DNA from: JAFAXA01 sp963777325
GTDB lineage: Bacteria; Pseudomonadota; Alphaproteobacteria; Acetobacterales; Acetobacteraceae
Direction of reading: 5' to 3'
Assembly: GCA_963777325.1 (NCBI GenBank)
Contig: CAVZQE010000022.1
Span: forward strand, 372,001-436,000
DNA: 64,000 bases
Shown here: piece after piece, positions 8,355 to 18,320 of the stretch
Layout of the letters: every line of letters starts with the position of its first letter
Numbering within the stretch: the stretch's first letter is position 1
Position numbers and translations under genes: made by a program
The notes under the pieces: model-generated
What the model saw: the letters and a program-made list of their open reading frames with translations, nothing else
The model's database searches: none
Told to the model about the DNA's origin: nothing

Positions 8355-10313
8355 ATGCCGTTTCCGAGGTCGGCCTTCGCAATCGTCACCGGCGCGGTGC
8401 TCGGGGCCGTGGTGGTGGGTTGCGCGCGCACGCAGGCGCAGGCCGGCGATCCGATGCGCGGCCGTGCGGGCCGGTCGCTGGCACGGACGCCGCCGCCGCG
8501 GCCGCGCGCGACGTCGGACCCGTTGGCGCTCAAGCTCGTCACCTACTACCGGCTGCTCGCGCCGGATGCCGCATCCGCCGCCGAAATCGCCGTCCTTCAT
8601 CGGCGCCAACCCGGAGTGGCCGAACCGGGCCGTGCTCGAGAAGCGGCGCGACGAGGCGCTGGCCCGCGAGCCGGACGGGCCGGTCGCGCTCGCGCAATGC
8701 CGGCGCGATCCCGTGCGGCTGGCCGAGGCCAGGCTGCGCTGCGCCGAGCGCCTTCACCGCCGCCGGGCGACGCCGATAAGCGGCCGCGGCGCATCCGCGC
8801 GGCGTGGCGCGACGGCATCACCGATCCCGCGTCCGAAAGCGCCTTTCTGCTCCGCTTCGGCGCGATCGTCAGGCCGGAGGATCAGTGGGCGCGCTTCTAC
8901 CGCCTCGCCTGGTCGTCGGACGCCGGGCCGCCGCCCGTCAGGCGAGCCGCCTCGACCCCGCACGGCGCAAGGCGGCCCAGGCGCTGCTCGCGCTGAAGCG
9001 TAACGATCCGTCCGGCCCGGCGTTGCTCGCCGCCTTGCCGCAGGCCGAACAGGCCGAACCCGCGCTTGTGCTCGAACACGCCCGCTGGCTTCGGAAGTCC
9101 GGGCAGGACGCGGCGGCTGCTGCGGTGTGGCTCGCAAGCGGCGAGGCGGCGCAGCGGGGCGCCCCGGAGGAGCACCGGACCGAGTTCTGGGCGGAGCGCA
9201 ACCTCCTCATCCGCCGGCTGCTCGCGTCGGGGGATGCCGAGCGCGCCTATGCGGTCGCGGCGCTGCCCGGTCAGACGGCGCCGGGAAGCGTCGCGGATGC
9301 GGCGTTCCTGGCCGGGTTCATCGCGCTCCGGCGGCTGCACGATCCCGAGCGGGCGCTCGGTCAGTTCCGGTCCGTCGCCGCCGTCGCCCGCGCGGCGGTC
9401 AGCCAGGCGCGCGCCCAATACTGGCTGGGGCGGGCGCTGCAAGCCGGCGGGCCGCGACCCGTCCGCCGCCTATGCCGCCGCCGCCGCGTTTCCGCTGACC
9501 TTCTACGGCCAGCGCGCGGCGCTCGCGGGCGGCGCCACCACGGACGCGCTCGCCGCCCGCATCCGCGACCTCAAGGATCCGGAGTGGACGCGCGTGCAGG
9601 CCTCCGGGTTCGTGGACGGCGAACTCGTCCGGGCCGCGCTCCTGCTCGCCGCCTGGGGCGAGGCGCGGCGGGCGTCCGCCTTCCTGCTGCGGGCGGATGC
9701 GGCCGCGACCGATCCGGCCGGCCGGTCCATCGACTCCCGGCTCGCGCTCGGCCTCGGCCTGCCGGACGTGGCCGTCGCCATCGCCCGCGCGGCCGGGCGC
9801 GGGGGAGGGGCCTTGCCCGAGGCCGGGTGGCCGCTGCCTCTCGATCCCCCGCCGGGGACGCTCGATCCGGCGGTGACGCTCGGCCTGATCCGGCAGGAGA
9901 GCAGCTTCGATGTGGGGGCGGCCAGCCCGGCGGGCGCGCGCGGCCTGATGCAGCTGATGCCCGCGACGGCCGAGAGCGTCGCCCGCCGCATCGGCGAGCA
10001 GACCTCGCTCGTCGCCCTGACCACCGACGCCGCCCACAACATGCGCCTCGGCACGGCCTATCTGCGGGCGATGCTGGACCAGTTCGGCGGCTCGCTGCCG
10101 CTGGCGGTCGCCGCCTATAACGCCGGTCCCAACCGGGTATCCGCGTGGCTCGCGGCGAGCGGCGACCCGCGCGCGGGCGGGATCGACATGCTGGACTGGA
10201 TCGAGCTGATCCCGTTCACGGAGACCCGGAACTACGTGCAGCGGGTGCTGGAAAACGTCGTGATCTACCAGGCCAAGCGCGACGAACCCCTGATCCTCGC
10301 GGGCGGCATCTGA
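8355..10313 (+). CDS. slt: Soluble lytic murein transglycosylase (frameshifted)
   Basis: Exported enzyme that cleaves peptidoglycan to 1,6-anhydro products. MPFPRSAFAIVTGAVLGAVV followed by GCA is a signal peptide and possible lipobox. The long alpha-helical superhelix carries the frame breaks, near 8600, 8745, 8930 and 9455. The catalytic SLT domain (about 9890-10250) is intact: GLIRQESSFD with the catalytic Glu, GARGLMQLMPATA, AVAAYNAGPNRV and IELIPFTETRNYVQRVL. The stop is one base before the pgpA start. Confidence 0.85.
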
Positions 10314-10314
10314 A

Positions 10315-10800
10315 ATGGACGAACCGGATCGCCCGGCGCGTGCGCGCGTGCGCGTCGGCCGGTTGGTGGCGAGCGTGTTCGGCGCGGGGCGGTTTCCGGT
10401 CTCGCCGGGTTCGGCCGGGTCGGCGGTCGCGATCCTGATCGGCTGGCCGCTGCTGCTTTTGCCCGTCTGGGTGCTGATCGCGGCCGCCCTGGCGGCGACG
10501 GCCGGCGGCTGGTGGGCGGTCAGGGCGGCCGAAATCCGCGGCGATCCGGGCTGGGTTGTCATCGACGAGGTGGCCGGGCAATGGATCGCGCTGCTCGGTC
10601 TCGCGGTCCCGACGATCCCCGGACTGCTCGCGGCGTTCGTGCTGTTCCGGGTGCTGGACGTGACCAAGCCCGGCCCGGTCGGGTGGGCCGACCGCCAGCA
10701 CGGCGCGACCGGGGTCATGCTCGACGACGTGATCGCGGGCGCGATTGCGGCGGGGCTGCTATCCGCGCTACGGCTGGCATGGCCTCATCTTCTGACGTGA
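10315..10800 (+). CDS. pgpA: Phosphatidylglycerophosphatase A
   Basis: Inner-membrane enzyme that dephosphorylates phosphatidylglycerol phosphate. GAGRFPVSPGSAGS near residues 24-37, DPGWVVIDEVAGQWIAL near 78-94 and FRVLDVTKPGPVGWAD near 109-124 are the three family signatures, with several hydrophobic helices between them. At about 160 residues it has the usual length. ATG 10315 follows the slt stop after one base, so it is probably read with slt and pncC in one unit. The frame is intact. Confidence 0.88.
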   Translation: MDEPDRPARARVRVGRLVASVFGAGRFPVSPGSAGSAVAILIGWPLLLLPVWVLIAAALAATAGGWWAVRAAEIRGDPGWVVIDEVAGQWIALLGLAVPTIPGLLAAFVLFRVLDVTKPGPVGWADRQHGATGVMLDDVIAGAIAAGLLSALRLAWPHLLT

Positions 10801-10824
10801 TGGCCGGGAGCGAAGCGGAAAGCG

Positions 10825-11310
10825 ATGACCCCTGACCTGCTCATGGACGCGGAGGCGCTGCTGGTCCGGTGCCGCAACCGGGGCCTCAAGCTCGCGACCG
10901 CCGAAAGTTGCACCGGCGGCATGATCGGCGCGACCCTGACCGCGATCTCCGGCTCCGCCGACGTGTTCGACTGCGGCTTCGTCACCTATTCCAACGAGGC
11001 CAAGACCGCGATGCTCGGCATCCCCGCCGCGCTGCTCGAGGCGGAAGGGGCGGTGAGCGAGGAGGTTGCCCGCGCCATGGCCGAACAGGCGATCGCCCGC
11101 AGCCGGGCGGACTTGGCGATTTCGGTCACGGGCATTGCCGGGCCGACCGGCGGCAGCATCGATAAGCCCGTAGGCCTGGTGTGGATCGGAGTCGCCGGCC
11201 GCGAAGGCCCGGTCCGGACCGAGCGCCACATCTTTCCCGGCGACCGCAGCCAAATCCGGATCGCGACCGTCGCCCGCGTCTTCGCCATGCTGCGCGAAGC
11301 CGCCGACTAG
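10825..11310 (+). CDS. pncC: CinA C-terminal domain protein, nicotinamide-nucleotide amidase
   Basis: Stand-alone CinA_C/PncC protein of 161 residues that deamidates NMN to NaMN in pyridine-nucleotide recycling. LATAESCTGGMIGATLT holds the catalytic Ser near residue 30. VTYSNEAKTAMLGI, GAVSEEVARAMAEQA and SVTGIAGPTGGSIDKPVGLVW are the other conserved blocks. There is no N-terminal COG1058 domain. ATG 10825 follows the pgpA stop by 24 bases. The frame is intact. Confidence 0.88.
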   Translation: MTPDLLMDAEALLVRCRNRGLKLATAESCTGGMIGATLTAISGSADVFDCGFVTYSNEAKTAMLGIPAALLEAEGAVSEEVARAMAEQAIARSRADLAISVTGIAGPTGGSIDKPVGLVWIGVAGREGPVRTERHIFPGDRSQIRIATVARVFAMLREAAD

Positions 11311-11356
11311 CCCTTCGTTGTCCAGGGGCAGGCGGGTAGCACCTCGACATCTCGCA

Positions 11357-12282
11357 TCATCGCAAGTGCTCCGCCGAGGAAGTAGCATCCGCTCTCTGCG
11401 CCGCGCAGGCGTGCGTGAGGAAATCAAGCAGAGCGCGGATTGAAGGGAGCAGCCCGCGGCGCGAGGGGAAAACTGCATGCACGATGCCGGCTGGCGGTCG
11501 CCATTGCGGCAAAACCCGGAGCAGCCGACCGGCATGCAGGTCTCCCGCAATCATCAACGTCGGGAGCTGGACGACTTCGACGCCCGCCAGCGCAGCTTCG
11601 CGCAGCACCGCCATGTCGTCGGTGACGAGGCGTGGATGGTGCGGGATGATCGCACTGCGGCCATCCTGGGCCTCAAGCCGCCATTGATGTTCGCCATGCG
11701 CCGGGCCAAGGTCCAGGCTCGGCTGTGCCGCGAGATCGGCGGGTGACGACAAGGGCGCCGTAATCAGCTCGGGGCTGGCGACGAGGCACTCCGTGGTCTC
11801 GTCGAGCTTGCGCATGACAAGGTCGCTTTCTTCCAGCGGGGGGAAGCGGACGCGAATGGCGAGGTCGAAACCCTCGGCTACCACGTCCACCCGCCGGTTG
11901 GTGCTGTCGAGATGCACCTCGACGGCCGGGTTCTCGACCATGAAGCGCGCGACCAACCCGCCGAACTGAAATTGGAGGAGCGCGACCGGGCAGCTCATCC
12001 GGATCACGCCGCGCGGCTCGGCTCGTGCATGCGCGATCACCTGTTCGGCAGCTTCCGCCTCCACCAGCATGGCGACGCAGCGGTCGTAGAACTCGCGACC
12101 GATCTCGGTAACGGAGAAGCGGCGCGAGGAGCGGTTGAGAGGCGAACGCCGAGCCGCTCCTCCAGGAGCAGGATGCGCCGGCTGAGCCTGGACTTCTGCA
12201 CGCCGAGCGCCCGCCCTGCCGCCGCGAAGCCGCCATGATCGACCACCTGAACGAAGTAGTAGAAATCGTTGAGGTCCTGCAT
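11357..12282 (-). CDS. LysR-family transcriptional regulator (one frameshift)
   Basis: The N-terminal winged helix-turn-helix is MQDLNDFYYFVQVVDHGGFAAAGRALGVQKSRLSRRI. The protein breaks at about 12137-12142, where CGCCTCTCAACC should read CGCCTCCTCAACC (V-R-L-L-N-R), and continues as NRSSRRFSVTEIGREFYDRC. The effector domain runs to the stop at 11357 (CPVALLQFQFGGLVARFM, RVDVVAEGFDLAIRVR). It is divergent from the pirin gene, with 119 bases between start codons; LysR proteins usually control their divergent neighbour, so pirin is the likely target by inference. Confidence 0.82.
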
Positions 12283-12401
12283 CGTCCGAGGGATAGGACG
12301 CTGCGACGCCTCCAGCAATCTTCAGGCGCGGTCGTCTCCATCTTATCTCGGTGACAACATCGATCGGCCGAATGGCGGCTCGGCCGCCTCGGAGACAGAC
12401 A

Positions 12402-13271
12402 ATGGCCAAGAAATCCTCGGCCGCTTCGGCAACAATCACGGCCACTGGGTGGGAGACGGCTTCCCGGTCCGTTCGCTCTTTTCGGACAACGACCTGGGAG
12501 CGCACATCAGTCCGTTCCTTCTCCTCGACTATGCGGGACCTCATGTCTTTGCGCCGACGTCGGGCAGGCGCGGCGTCGGGCAGCATCCGCATCGCGGGTT
12601 CGAGACCGTGACCATCGTCTATGACGGCGAGGTCGAGCACCGCGATTCCGCCGGCAATGGCGGGATCATCGGTCCGGGCGACGTGCAGTGGATGACGGCG
12701 GGCGGCGGCATCCTGCACGAGGAATATCATTCGCCGGCCTTCGCCAAGACCGGCGGGCCGTTCCGCATGGTGCAGCTCTGGGTCAACCTGCCGGCCAAGG
12801 ACAAGATGACGCCGGGCGGCTATCAGGCGATCCTCGACGCCGCCATCCCTGTGGTCGACTTGGCCGAGGGCGCCGGCAAGGCGCGGGTCATCGCCGGCGA
12901 GCTCTCGGGGCCAAGGGGCCGGCGAAGACCTTCACGCCGGTCAACCTCTGGGATCTCACGCTCGACGCCGGCGCGGACGTGACGCTCGATCTGCCGAAGG
13001 CCACACGGCGATGCTGGTGGTACCGACCGGCACATGTCACGGTCGGGGGCAGCCAGCAGCGCCGGCGAGGCGGAGATGCTTTTGCTCAAGCCGCGAGGGA
13101 AGCGGGATCACGATCCATGCCGACGGCGCCACGAGGCTGCTGGTGCTGGCCGGCGAGCCGATCGACGAGCCGATTGTCGGCTAGGGCCCGTTCGTGATGA
13201 ACAGCGAAACGGAGATTTGCCAGGCCGTGGACGACTTCAACAGCGGCCGTTTCGCTGGGGCGGCGGCTTGA
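12402..13271 (+). CDS. Pirin family protein (frameshifts and an in-frame TAG)
   Basis: Bicupin of the longer pirin type. From ATG 12402 one missing A in the AAGAAA run (about 12410) gives MAKKILGRFGNNHGHWVGDG. Then come PFLLLDYAGPHVF, RGVGQHPHRGFETVTIVYDG (iron-binding His residues), GPGDVQWMTAGGGILHEEYHS, and after another break AKTFTPVNLWDLTLDAG. The C-terminal GEPIDEPIVG is followed by TAG at 13182-13184 and then the conserved GPFVMNSETEICQAVDDFNSGRF, ending at TGA 13271. The TAG replaces a residue normally before GPFVMN. It could be a real lesion or another sequence error. The ISAs1 insertion starts 24 bases downstream. Confidence 0.7.
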
Positions 13272-13287
13272 ACATCGGGATTCGCCC

Positions 13288-13295
13288 TCGACAGG
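13288..13295. repeat. Left target-site duplication of the ISAs1 element
   Basis: TCGACAGG lies immediately outside the left end and is repeated exactly at 14506-14513 outside the right end. An eight-base duplication fits the ISAs1 family. Confidence 0.75.
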
Positions 13296-13296
13296 C

Positions 13297-13313
13297 CAGG
13301 GGAATCGCATTTG
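13297..13313 (+). repeat. Left inverted repeat of the ISAs1 element
   Basis: CAGGGGAATCGCATTTG; 15 of 17 bases match the reverse complement of 14489-14505. Confidence 0.85.
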
Positions 13314-13383
13314 ACTGAATGAGGTATTCCGGCGGCTCGCGGATGTGGATTTATGTGTCGACTCCTTTGCTGGGGAGGGGTCG

Positions 13384-14500
13384 ATGGGCTGGTTGGAGGC
13401 GTGTTTCGGGGATATGCCGGATCCGCGAACAGGCAATGCGACCCGGCACAACCTGCTGGAGGTTCTGACGATCGCGCTGGTGGGGTCGATCTGCGGCGCC
13501 GAGAGCTGCGTTGACTTCGCCGACTTCGCTCGCGACCGGAAATCGCTGTTCCGGGACTTCCTGCGGCTGGAGAACGGCTTGCCGAGCCACGACACGTTCT
13601 CTCGCCTGTTCCGCCTGCTTGACCCGGCGGCGTTCGCGGCCTGCTTCACGCGTTTCCTCGACAGCCTCGGCGCGGCCGGGCGCGGCGTGCTGGCGATCGA
13701 CGGCAAGACGCTGCGCCGCTCGTTCGACCGCGCGGCGCACGCCTCGCCGCTGCACGTCGTGACCGCGTTCGCCTGCGACGCGCGCCTGGTGCTGGGCCAG
13801 GTCGCGGTGCCCGAAGGCGGCAACGAGATCACCGCCGCGCGAGCGCTTCTCGGCATGCTCGACCTGAGCGGCATGCTGGTCACCGGTGACGCAATCCACT
13901 GCCAGGGCGAGACCGCCCGTCTGGTTGCCGAGCGCGGCGGCGACTGGCTGTTCGCCTTGAAGGCGAACCGGCCGGCGATGCTCGCCGAAGTCGCAGCCCT
14001 GTTCGCCGATCCCAAGGCGGCCGCCTTCGAGGCGCACACCACGACCGATGCCGATCATGGCCCGCATCGAGACCAGGCGCCATCGGGTCTGCCACGACGT
14101 GCGCTGGCTGTTTTCGGATCGCCGCTACCCGGACGAGCCAAGACTGCCCGGTTTGGCGACCCTGTGCATGGTCGAGGCCGAAGTCGAGCGCGACGGGCGG
14201 ACCAGCATCGTCCGCCGCTACTACCTCTCCTCCGCCGTCCTGTCGGCCCAGGGTTTCGCGGAGGCAGCGCGTGCTCACTGGCACATCGAGAACGCCCAGC
14301 ACTGGGTGCTCGACACGGCGTTCGATGAGGACAGGGCGCGCAACCGGCGTGATCACGGCCCGGAAAACCTCGCCATCCTGAGACGGTTGGCCCTCAACGT
14401 CCTGCGCTCCGCCCGTCCCGACATCTCGATCCGCCGCAAGCGCAAGCGATCCGGATGGTCCGACGACTTCGCCCGCTCCATCCTCGGCCAAATGCGATAG
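13384..14500 (+). CDS. ISAs1-family transposase (one frameshift)
   Basis: DDE transposase. MGWLEACFGDMPDPRTGN is the typical family N-terminus. LLEVLTIALVGSICGAESC, LAIDGKTLRRSFD (first catalytic Asp) and LVTGDAIHCQ (second Asp) lie in the first frame. A break near 14055 (ADHGRIETRRH would be the continuous reading) leads to RRYYLSSAVLSAQGFAEAAR, then HWHIENAQHWVLDTAFDED, which holds the catalytic Glu, and a stop at 14500. ATG 13384 is favoured over upstream in-frame starts because homologues begin here. As given the gene is interrupted, but the break looks like the same kind of error as elsewhere. Confidence 0.85.
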
Positions 14501-14505
14501 CCCTG
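14489..14505 (-). repeat. Right inverted repeat of the ISAs1 element
   Basis: CAAATGCGATAGCCCTG, the imperfect reverse complement of the left end. It contains the transposase stop codon. Confidence 0.85.
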
Positions 14506-14513
14506 TCGACAGG
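14506..14513. repeat. Right target-site duplication of the ISAs1 element
   Basis: TCGACAGG, an exact copy of 13288-13295. The 254 bases from here to rpoZ hold no recognisable gene. Confidence 0.75.
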
Positions 14514-14691
14514 GGGCGGGTCCATTGGTTCTTGGAGCGCAGGCCGCTATCCTCGGCAGCCGGGCGGCGTCACGGGAGGGAGGTCATGATTGAGATGATC
14601 ATCGAGCAAGCGGTGGCATCTCACAACCAAAGTAGCCGTTCAGCTTGTCGCATGGGACCACTGCTCATCCAGACCCCGCCGCACGCCAATC

Positions 14692-14720
14692 TTGCATTGC
14701 GGTAGCCACGCGCCTAAATC
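14692..14720 (+). promoter_or_regulatory. Possible sigma-70 promoter of rpoZ
   Basis: TTGCAT (14692-14697) and TAAATC (14715-14720) are 17 bases apart, 40 bases before the rpoZ ATG. The -35 is good and the -10 weak. A strong Shine-Dalgarno GGAGG follows at 14747-14751. The promoter is a guess from spacing only. Confidence 0.3.
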
Positions 14721-14759
14721 AGCCCTTCACCCGATTGCAAGAGTTCGGAGGCTGAGCGC

Positions 14760-15167
14760 ATGGCGCGCGTCACCGTTGAAGACTGCGTTCAGAAGGTTCC
14801 CAACCGCTTCGAGCTGGCGCTGTTCGCGGCCGAGCGCGCTCGCGGCCTGAGCCGGGGCGAGGAGCTGACGATCGACCGTGACGACGACAAGAACCCGGTC
14901 GTGGCACTCCGGGAGATCGCCGAGGAGACGATCGACCTCAAGCGCGTCGAGCAGGAGTTGGTGAAGTCGCTGTCGCGCTCGCCCGAGCCGGAGCCCGCCG
15001 ACGAGGAGGTGCTCGACCTCATCCCGACCGACCAGAACATCTTCGGCCTGCAGGATGTGACGGCCGAGGAGGAGGCGGCGAACCTCCCCGTCGAGAACGA
15101 GGAGATGTCTCCCGAGGATTCGGAGGCGGCGATCGAGGCCGAACTCGGCGGCCGCGGCCGCCGGTAG
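14760..15167 (+). CDS. rpoZ: RNA polymerase omega subunit
   Basis: Binds beta' and helps RNA polymerase assembly; in proteobacteria it also contributes to the ppGpp site. MARVTVEDCVQKVPNRFELALFAAERARGLSRGEELTIDRDDDKNPVVALREIAE covers the whole conserved core. The C-terminus (residues 70-135) is a longer acidic tail rich in Glu and Asp, as in many alphaproteobacteria. A GGAGG sits nine bases before ATG 14760. The gene is followed after six bases by rsh, a common pairing. The frame is intact. Confidence 0.92.
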   Translation: MARVTVEDCVQKVPNRFELALFAAERARGLSRGEELTIDRDDDKNPVVALREIAEETIDLKRVEQELVKSLSRSPEPEPADEEVLDLIPTDQNIFGLQDVTAEEEAANLPVENEEMSPEDSEAAIEAELGGRGRR

Positions 15168-15172
15168 CCCGC

Positions 15173-17509
15173 ATGGAAGAGGGCGCGCGACGATGGCCGG
15201 CGAGCGCGCCCGCCCTCGCGCCGCCCGATACCGGCGCGTCCCCTGGCGCGTCCCCTGGCCCATCCCCTGGCGCGTCGCCGTCGGAGGCGTTGCCTGAATT
15301 GCAGGCCGAAGCGCCCAAGCCACGCCCGGAGATCATCCGGCAGTATGAGCTGACCGAGAAGGTGCTCGCCTACGATCCCGGTGCCGACACGTCCCTGATC
15401 GACGCCGCCTACGTGGTCGCCATGCAGGCGCATGGGCGCCAGCGGCGCAAGAGCGGCGATCCCTATTTCGCCCATCCGCTGGAAGTGGCGGCCATTCTCA
15501 CCGACCTCAAGCTCGACGTGCCCACCATCGTGACGGCGCTGCTGCACGACACGATCGAGGACACGCTGGTCACCTATGAGGACATCAGGGAAAAATTCGG
15601 CGAGGAAATCGCCAATCTGGTGGATGGCGTCACCAAGCTCTCCCAGCTGGAAGTCTTTTCCGAGCGCACCAAGCAGGCGGAGAATTTCCGCAAGCTGATG
15701 CTGGCCATCACCAGCGACATCCGCGTGCTGCTGGTCAAGCTGGCCGACCGGCTGCACAACATGCGCACCCTGGGTTATATCGACAAGCCGGAGAAGCGCC
15801 GCCGCATCGCCCAGGAGACGGTGGACATCTATGCGCCGCTGGCGGGCCGCATCGGCATGCAGAACATGCGCGAGGAGTGGAAGACCTGGCCTTCGCGAGC
15901 TGGACCCGGAAGCCTACGTCACGATTTCGCGCGGCTGGACATGGTGGGCGGCACCGGGTGCGGCGGATCGCGGAGCCAGATCAAGCGCCGCCTGGCCGAG
16001 CAGGGGTGCGCATGGAGCTGTGGCCGCGGCAAGCGGCCTTTCTCGATCTGGCGCAAGCTGCAGCCAAGAAACGTATCCTTCGAGCAGCTCTCGGACATTT
16101 TCGGCTTCCGGGTGATCGTGCGGCCGCCGACTGCTACCCGCGCCCTGGGCATCATCCATACCAGCTGGCAGATGGTGGCCGAACGCTTCAAGGATTTCAT
16201 CTCCACCCCCAAGCCCAATGGCTATCGCAGCATCCACACCACCGTGATGCGGGCCGGAAAAGCAGCGGGTGGAAATCCAGATCCGCACCCAGGACATGCA
16301 TGACATGGCCGAGCGCGGCGTCGCCGCCCATTGGCGCTATCGCGAGCATGTCCCGACGGCCCCGGCGTGACCGCCAGCGACGGCCTATGGCTGGCTGCGC
16401 GACATGGTGGACCTGCTCGAGAAGGGCTCGCCCCGAAGAGGTGCTGGAGCATTCGCGCCTGGCCATGTACCAGGACCAGGTTTTCTGCTTCACCCCCAAG
16501 GGCTCGCTGATCTCGCTGCCCAAGGGCGCCACGCCGATCGATTTCGCCTATGCCGTGCATACCGATCGGGCAACAGCGCGTCGGCGCGCGCGTCAATGGC
16601 CCATGATGCCGCTGCGCACGCCGCTGAAGAATGGCGACCAGGTGGAAATCATCACCACAAGGGGCTCCACGCCCTCGCCGCAGTGGGAGCAGTTCGTGGT
16701 CACCGGCCGGGCGCGGGCGGAAATCCGCCGCTTCCTGCGCCATGCCCAACGCGACGAGCATTCCGCTTCGGGCCGCGCCGCACTGGCAAAGGCGTTCCGC
16801 CAGGAGGGGCTCGACGGCTCCGAGCGGGTGCTGGAGACGACGCTGAAGGCGCTGAAGCAGCACAGCCTCGACGATCTCTACATCGCCGTCGGCAACGGCA
16901 ATCTCGGCCCCAAGGAGGCGGTACACGCGGCCTACCCGGAGTTGCGCCAGAGCGGACGCGCGCCGCGCGTATTGCCCGTGTTTCAGCCCCGCTCCGGCGG
17001 TGCGCGGCAGCCCAATGCCGTCTCCGACCGCTCCGGGTCGCCGATCCGGGGCCTGGTGCCGGGCATGGCGGTACACTACGCCGGATGCTGCCATCCCATT
17101 CCCGGCGACCGCATCGTCGGCATCGTCGCGACCGGCAAGGGGGTCACGATCCATGCGCGGGAGAGCCAGACGCTCGAAACCTTCGCCGCGACCCCGGAGC
17201 GGTTCATCGACGTCGAGTGGAACGAGACCGCGCCCGGCGACAAGGGCGCCCGCGACAAAGCACACCGGCCGGATCAGCGTCATCGCGGCGAACGAGCCGG
17301 GCGCGCTCGCCAACATGACCAACGCGATCGCGAAGCAGGACGGGGCGATCAGCAATCTCAAAATCATCAACCGCCAGCAGGATTTCTTCGAGGCGCTGGT
17401 CGATGTCGATGTGCGCGACACGCGGCATCTGGCGAGCGTGATCGCGGGTCTGCGCGGCGCGTCGTCCGTCACGCAGGTCGAGCGGGCGCGGGGTTTGAAC
17501 GCGCCGTGA
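15173..17509 (+). CDS. rsh: RelA/SpoT homologue, bifunctional (p)ppGpp synthetase/hydrolase (several frameshifts)
   Basis: Stringent-response enzyme. A Pro/Ser/Gly-rich leader (residues 1-45) is unusual and encoded by a 12-base minisatellite. The HD hydrolase domain is intact: YVVAMQAHGRQRRKSGDPYFAHPLEVAAIL, TALLHDTIEDTLVTYEDI and KLADRLHNMRTL. The synthetase domain (about 15880-16300) is broken several times but shows GYRSIHTTVM. The TGS domain follows (DQVFCFTPKGSLISLPKGATPIDFAYAVHTD), then VHYAGCCHPIPGDRIVGI and a C-terminal ACT domain (HTGRISVIAANEPGALANMTNAIA). Breaks lie near 15880-15970, 16270, 16370, 16430, 16590 and 17260. The stop overlaps the acpS GTG start. Confidence 0.88.
15233..15280. 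repeat. 12-bp minisatellite at the 5' end of rsh
   Basis: Four units of 12 bases (GGCGCGTCCCCT, the same again, GGCCCATCCCCT, then GGCGCGTCGCCG) encode the Gly-Ala-Ser-Pro repeats at the RSH N-terminus. On the other strand the unit contains GGGGACG, resembling the hldE leader repeat at 54351. Confidence 0.85.
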
Positions 17510-17913
17510 TCGGCAAGCTTGGGCGCGGATTTCTGCGACATCCGCCGGATCGAGCGGGTGATGGAACGGCACGGCGACCGGTTCCTCGCCCGCGTCTTCA
17601 CCGAAACCGAACGCTCGCCGCGCGCTTCGCCGCACGCAGGCGCTGCACGCGCCGACCTTCGCGAAGAGATTCGCGGCCAAGGAGGCGGCGGCCAAGGCGC
17701 TCGGTACCGGCTTCCGCTCCGGCGTGTTCCACGCCTATCTCGGCGTGGTCAACCTGCCCTCGGGCGAGCCGACCCTGCACATGACGGGCGGCGCTGCCCT
17801 GAGGCTGAGCGCGATCACGCCGTCCGGAATGACGCCGGTCGTGGCTGCTGACGATGACCGACGAGTATCCGTATGCCTTCGCCCAGGTCATCATCGAGGG
17901 CGTGCCGGCGTGA
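17506..17913 (+). CDS. acpS: Holo-[acyl-carrier-protein] synthase (frameshifted)
   Basis: Transfers phosphopantetheine from CoA to apo-ACP. GTG 17506 overlaps the rsh stop (GTGA). VIGKLGADFCDIRRIERVMERHGDRFLARVFTETER holds the catalytic Asp; one extra G near 17524 splits it. HAPTFAKRFAAKEAAAKALGTGF carries the second conserved Glu, and VVNLPSGEPTLHMTGGAAL follows. The end, LTMTDEYPYAFAQVIIEGVPA, is in a further frame after a break near 17845. Another break is near 17617. All AcpS motifs are present. Confidence 0.82.
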
Positions 17914-17920
17914 GGCCGCG

Positions 17921-18314
17921 TTGATCGAGCGCTATTCGGACCACGCCGCGAATGAGTGTACGTATCTTGCGTGGGTTCGGACCGCCTTGTCCGTAATGGC
18001 GTTCGGATTTGTGGTGGAGCGGTTCGACATCTTCCTGGCGACCGTCGCGAGCAGATTGTCCGGAGAGAGAGCGCACGCACCGAACCACCTGGTCGGCGAT
18101 GTGACCGGCCTTTGCCTGATCGTGCTCGGGGGAGGCATGATGGTCGCTGCCACGATGCGCTTTCGTAAGATTGGCAGGGACATCGACGCGAACAGACGCG
18201 CGCGCCGTTCGCGGCACGCGCTCCGACATGATCCTCATCGGGCTGCTGCTTGCCCTCGGGACTACGCTGTTCGCCTATCTGACGTACATGGTCGGCAGGT
18301 CCGGTTTCTTCTAG
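17921..18314 (+). CDS. DUF202 (YidH-like) small membrane protein (frameshifted)
   Basis: LIERYSDHAANECTYLAWVRTALSVMAFGFVVERFD is the DUF202 signature with its first membrane helix. VGDVTGLCLIVLGGGMMVAATMRF is the second helix. After a break near 18195-18215 the third helix follows as SDMILIGLLLALGTTLFAYLTYMVGRSGFF, ending at TAG 18314. The start is most likely TTG 17921, eight bases after acpS; no ATG fits well. The family has no proven function. Position between acpS and hemW suggests one transcript. Confidence 0.65.
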
Positions 18315-18320
18315 CAGCCG

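Larger units (their letters stand above)
13296..14505 (+). mobile_element. ISAs1-family insertion sequence, complete
   Basis: A 1.2-kb element containing one transposase gene. Terminal inverted repeats CAGGGGAATCGCATTTG (13297-13313) and, read on the other strand, CAGGGCTATCGCATTTG (14489-14505) match at 15 of 17 positions. TCGACAGG flanks both sides. The transposase stop codon lies inside the right repeat. The element landed in the intergenic space just after pirin and does not interrupt a recognisable gene. Confidence 0.88.

Noticed and set aside
13182..13184. TAG in pirin as a recoded amino acid
   Set aside because: No pyrrolysine context is known in pirins or this group, and no evidence of recoding is present. 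A nonsense mutation or base error is simpler.
15173..17509. Programmed frameshifting in rsh, smpB or dapA
   Set aside because: Breaks are numerous, differ in direction, lack slippery sites with downstream structure, and occur in genes never known to use recoding. Sequence error explains all of them more simply.
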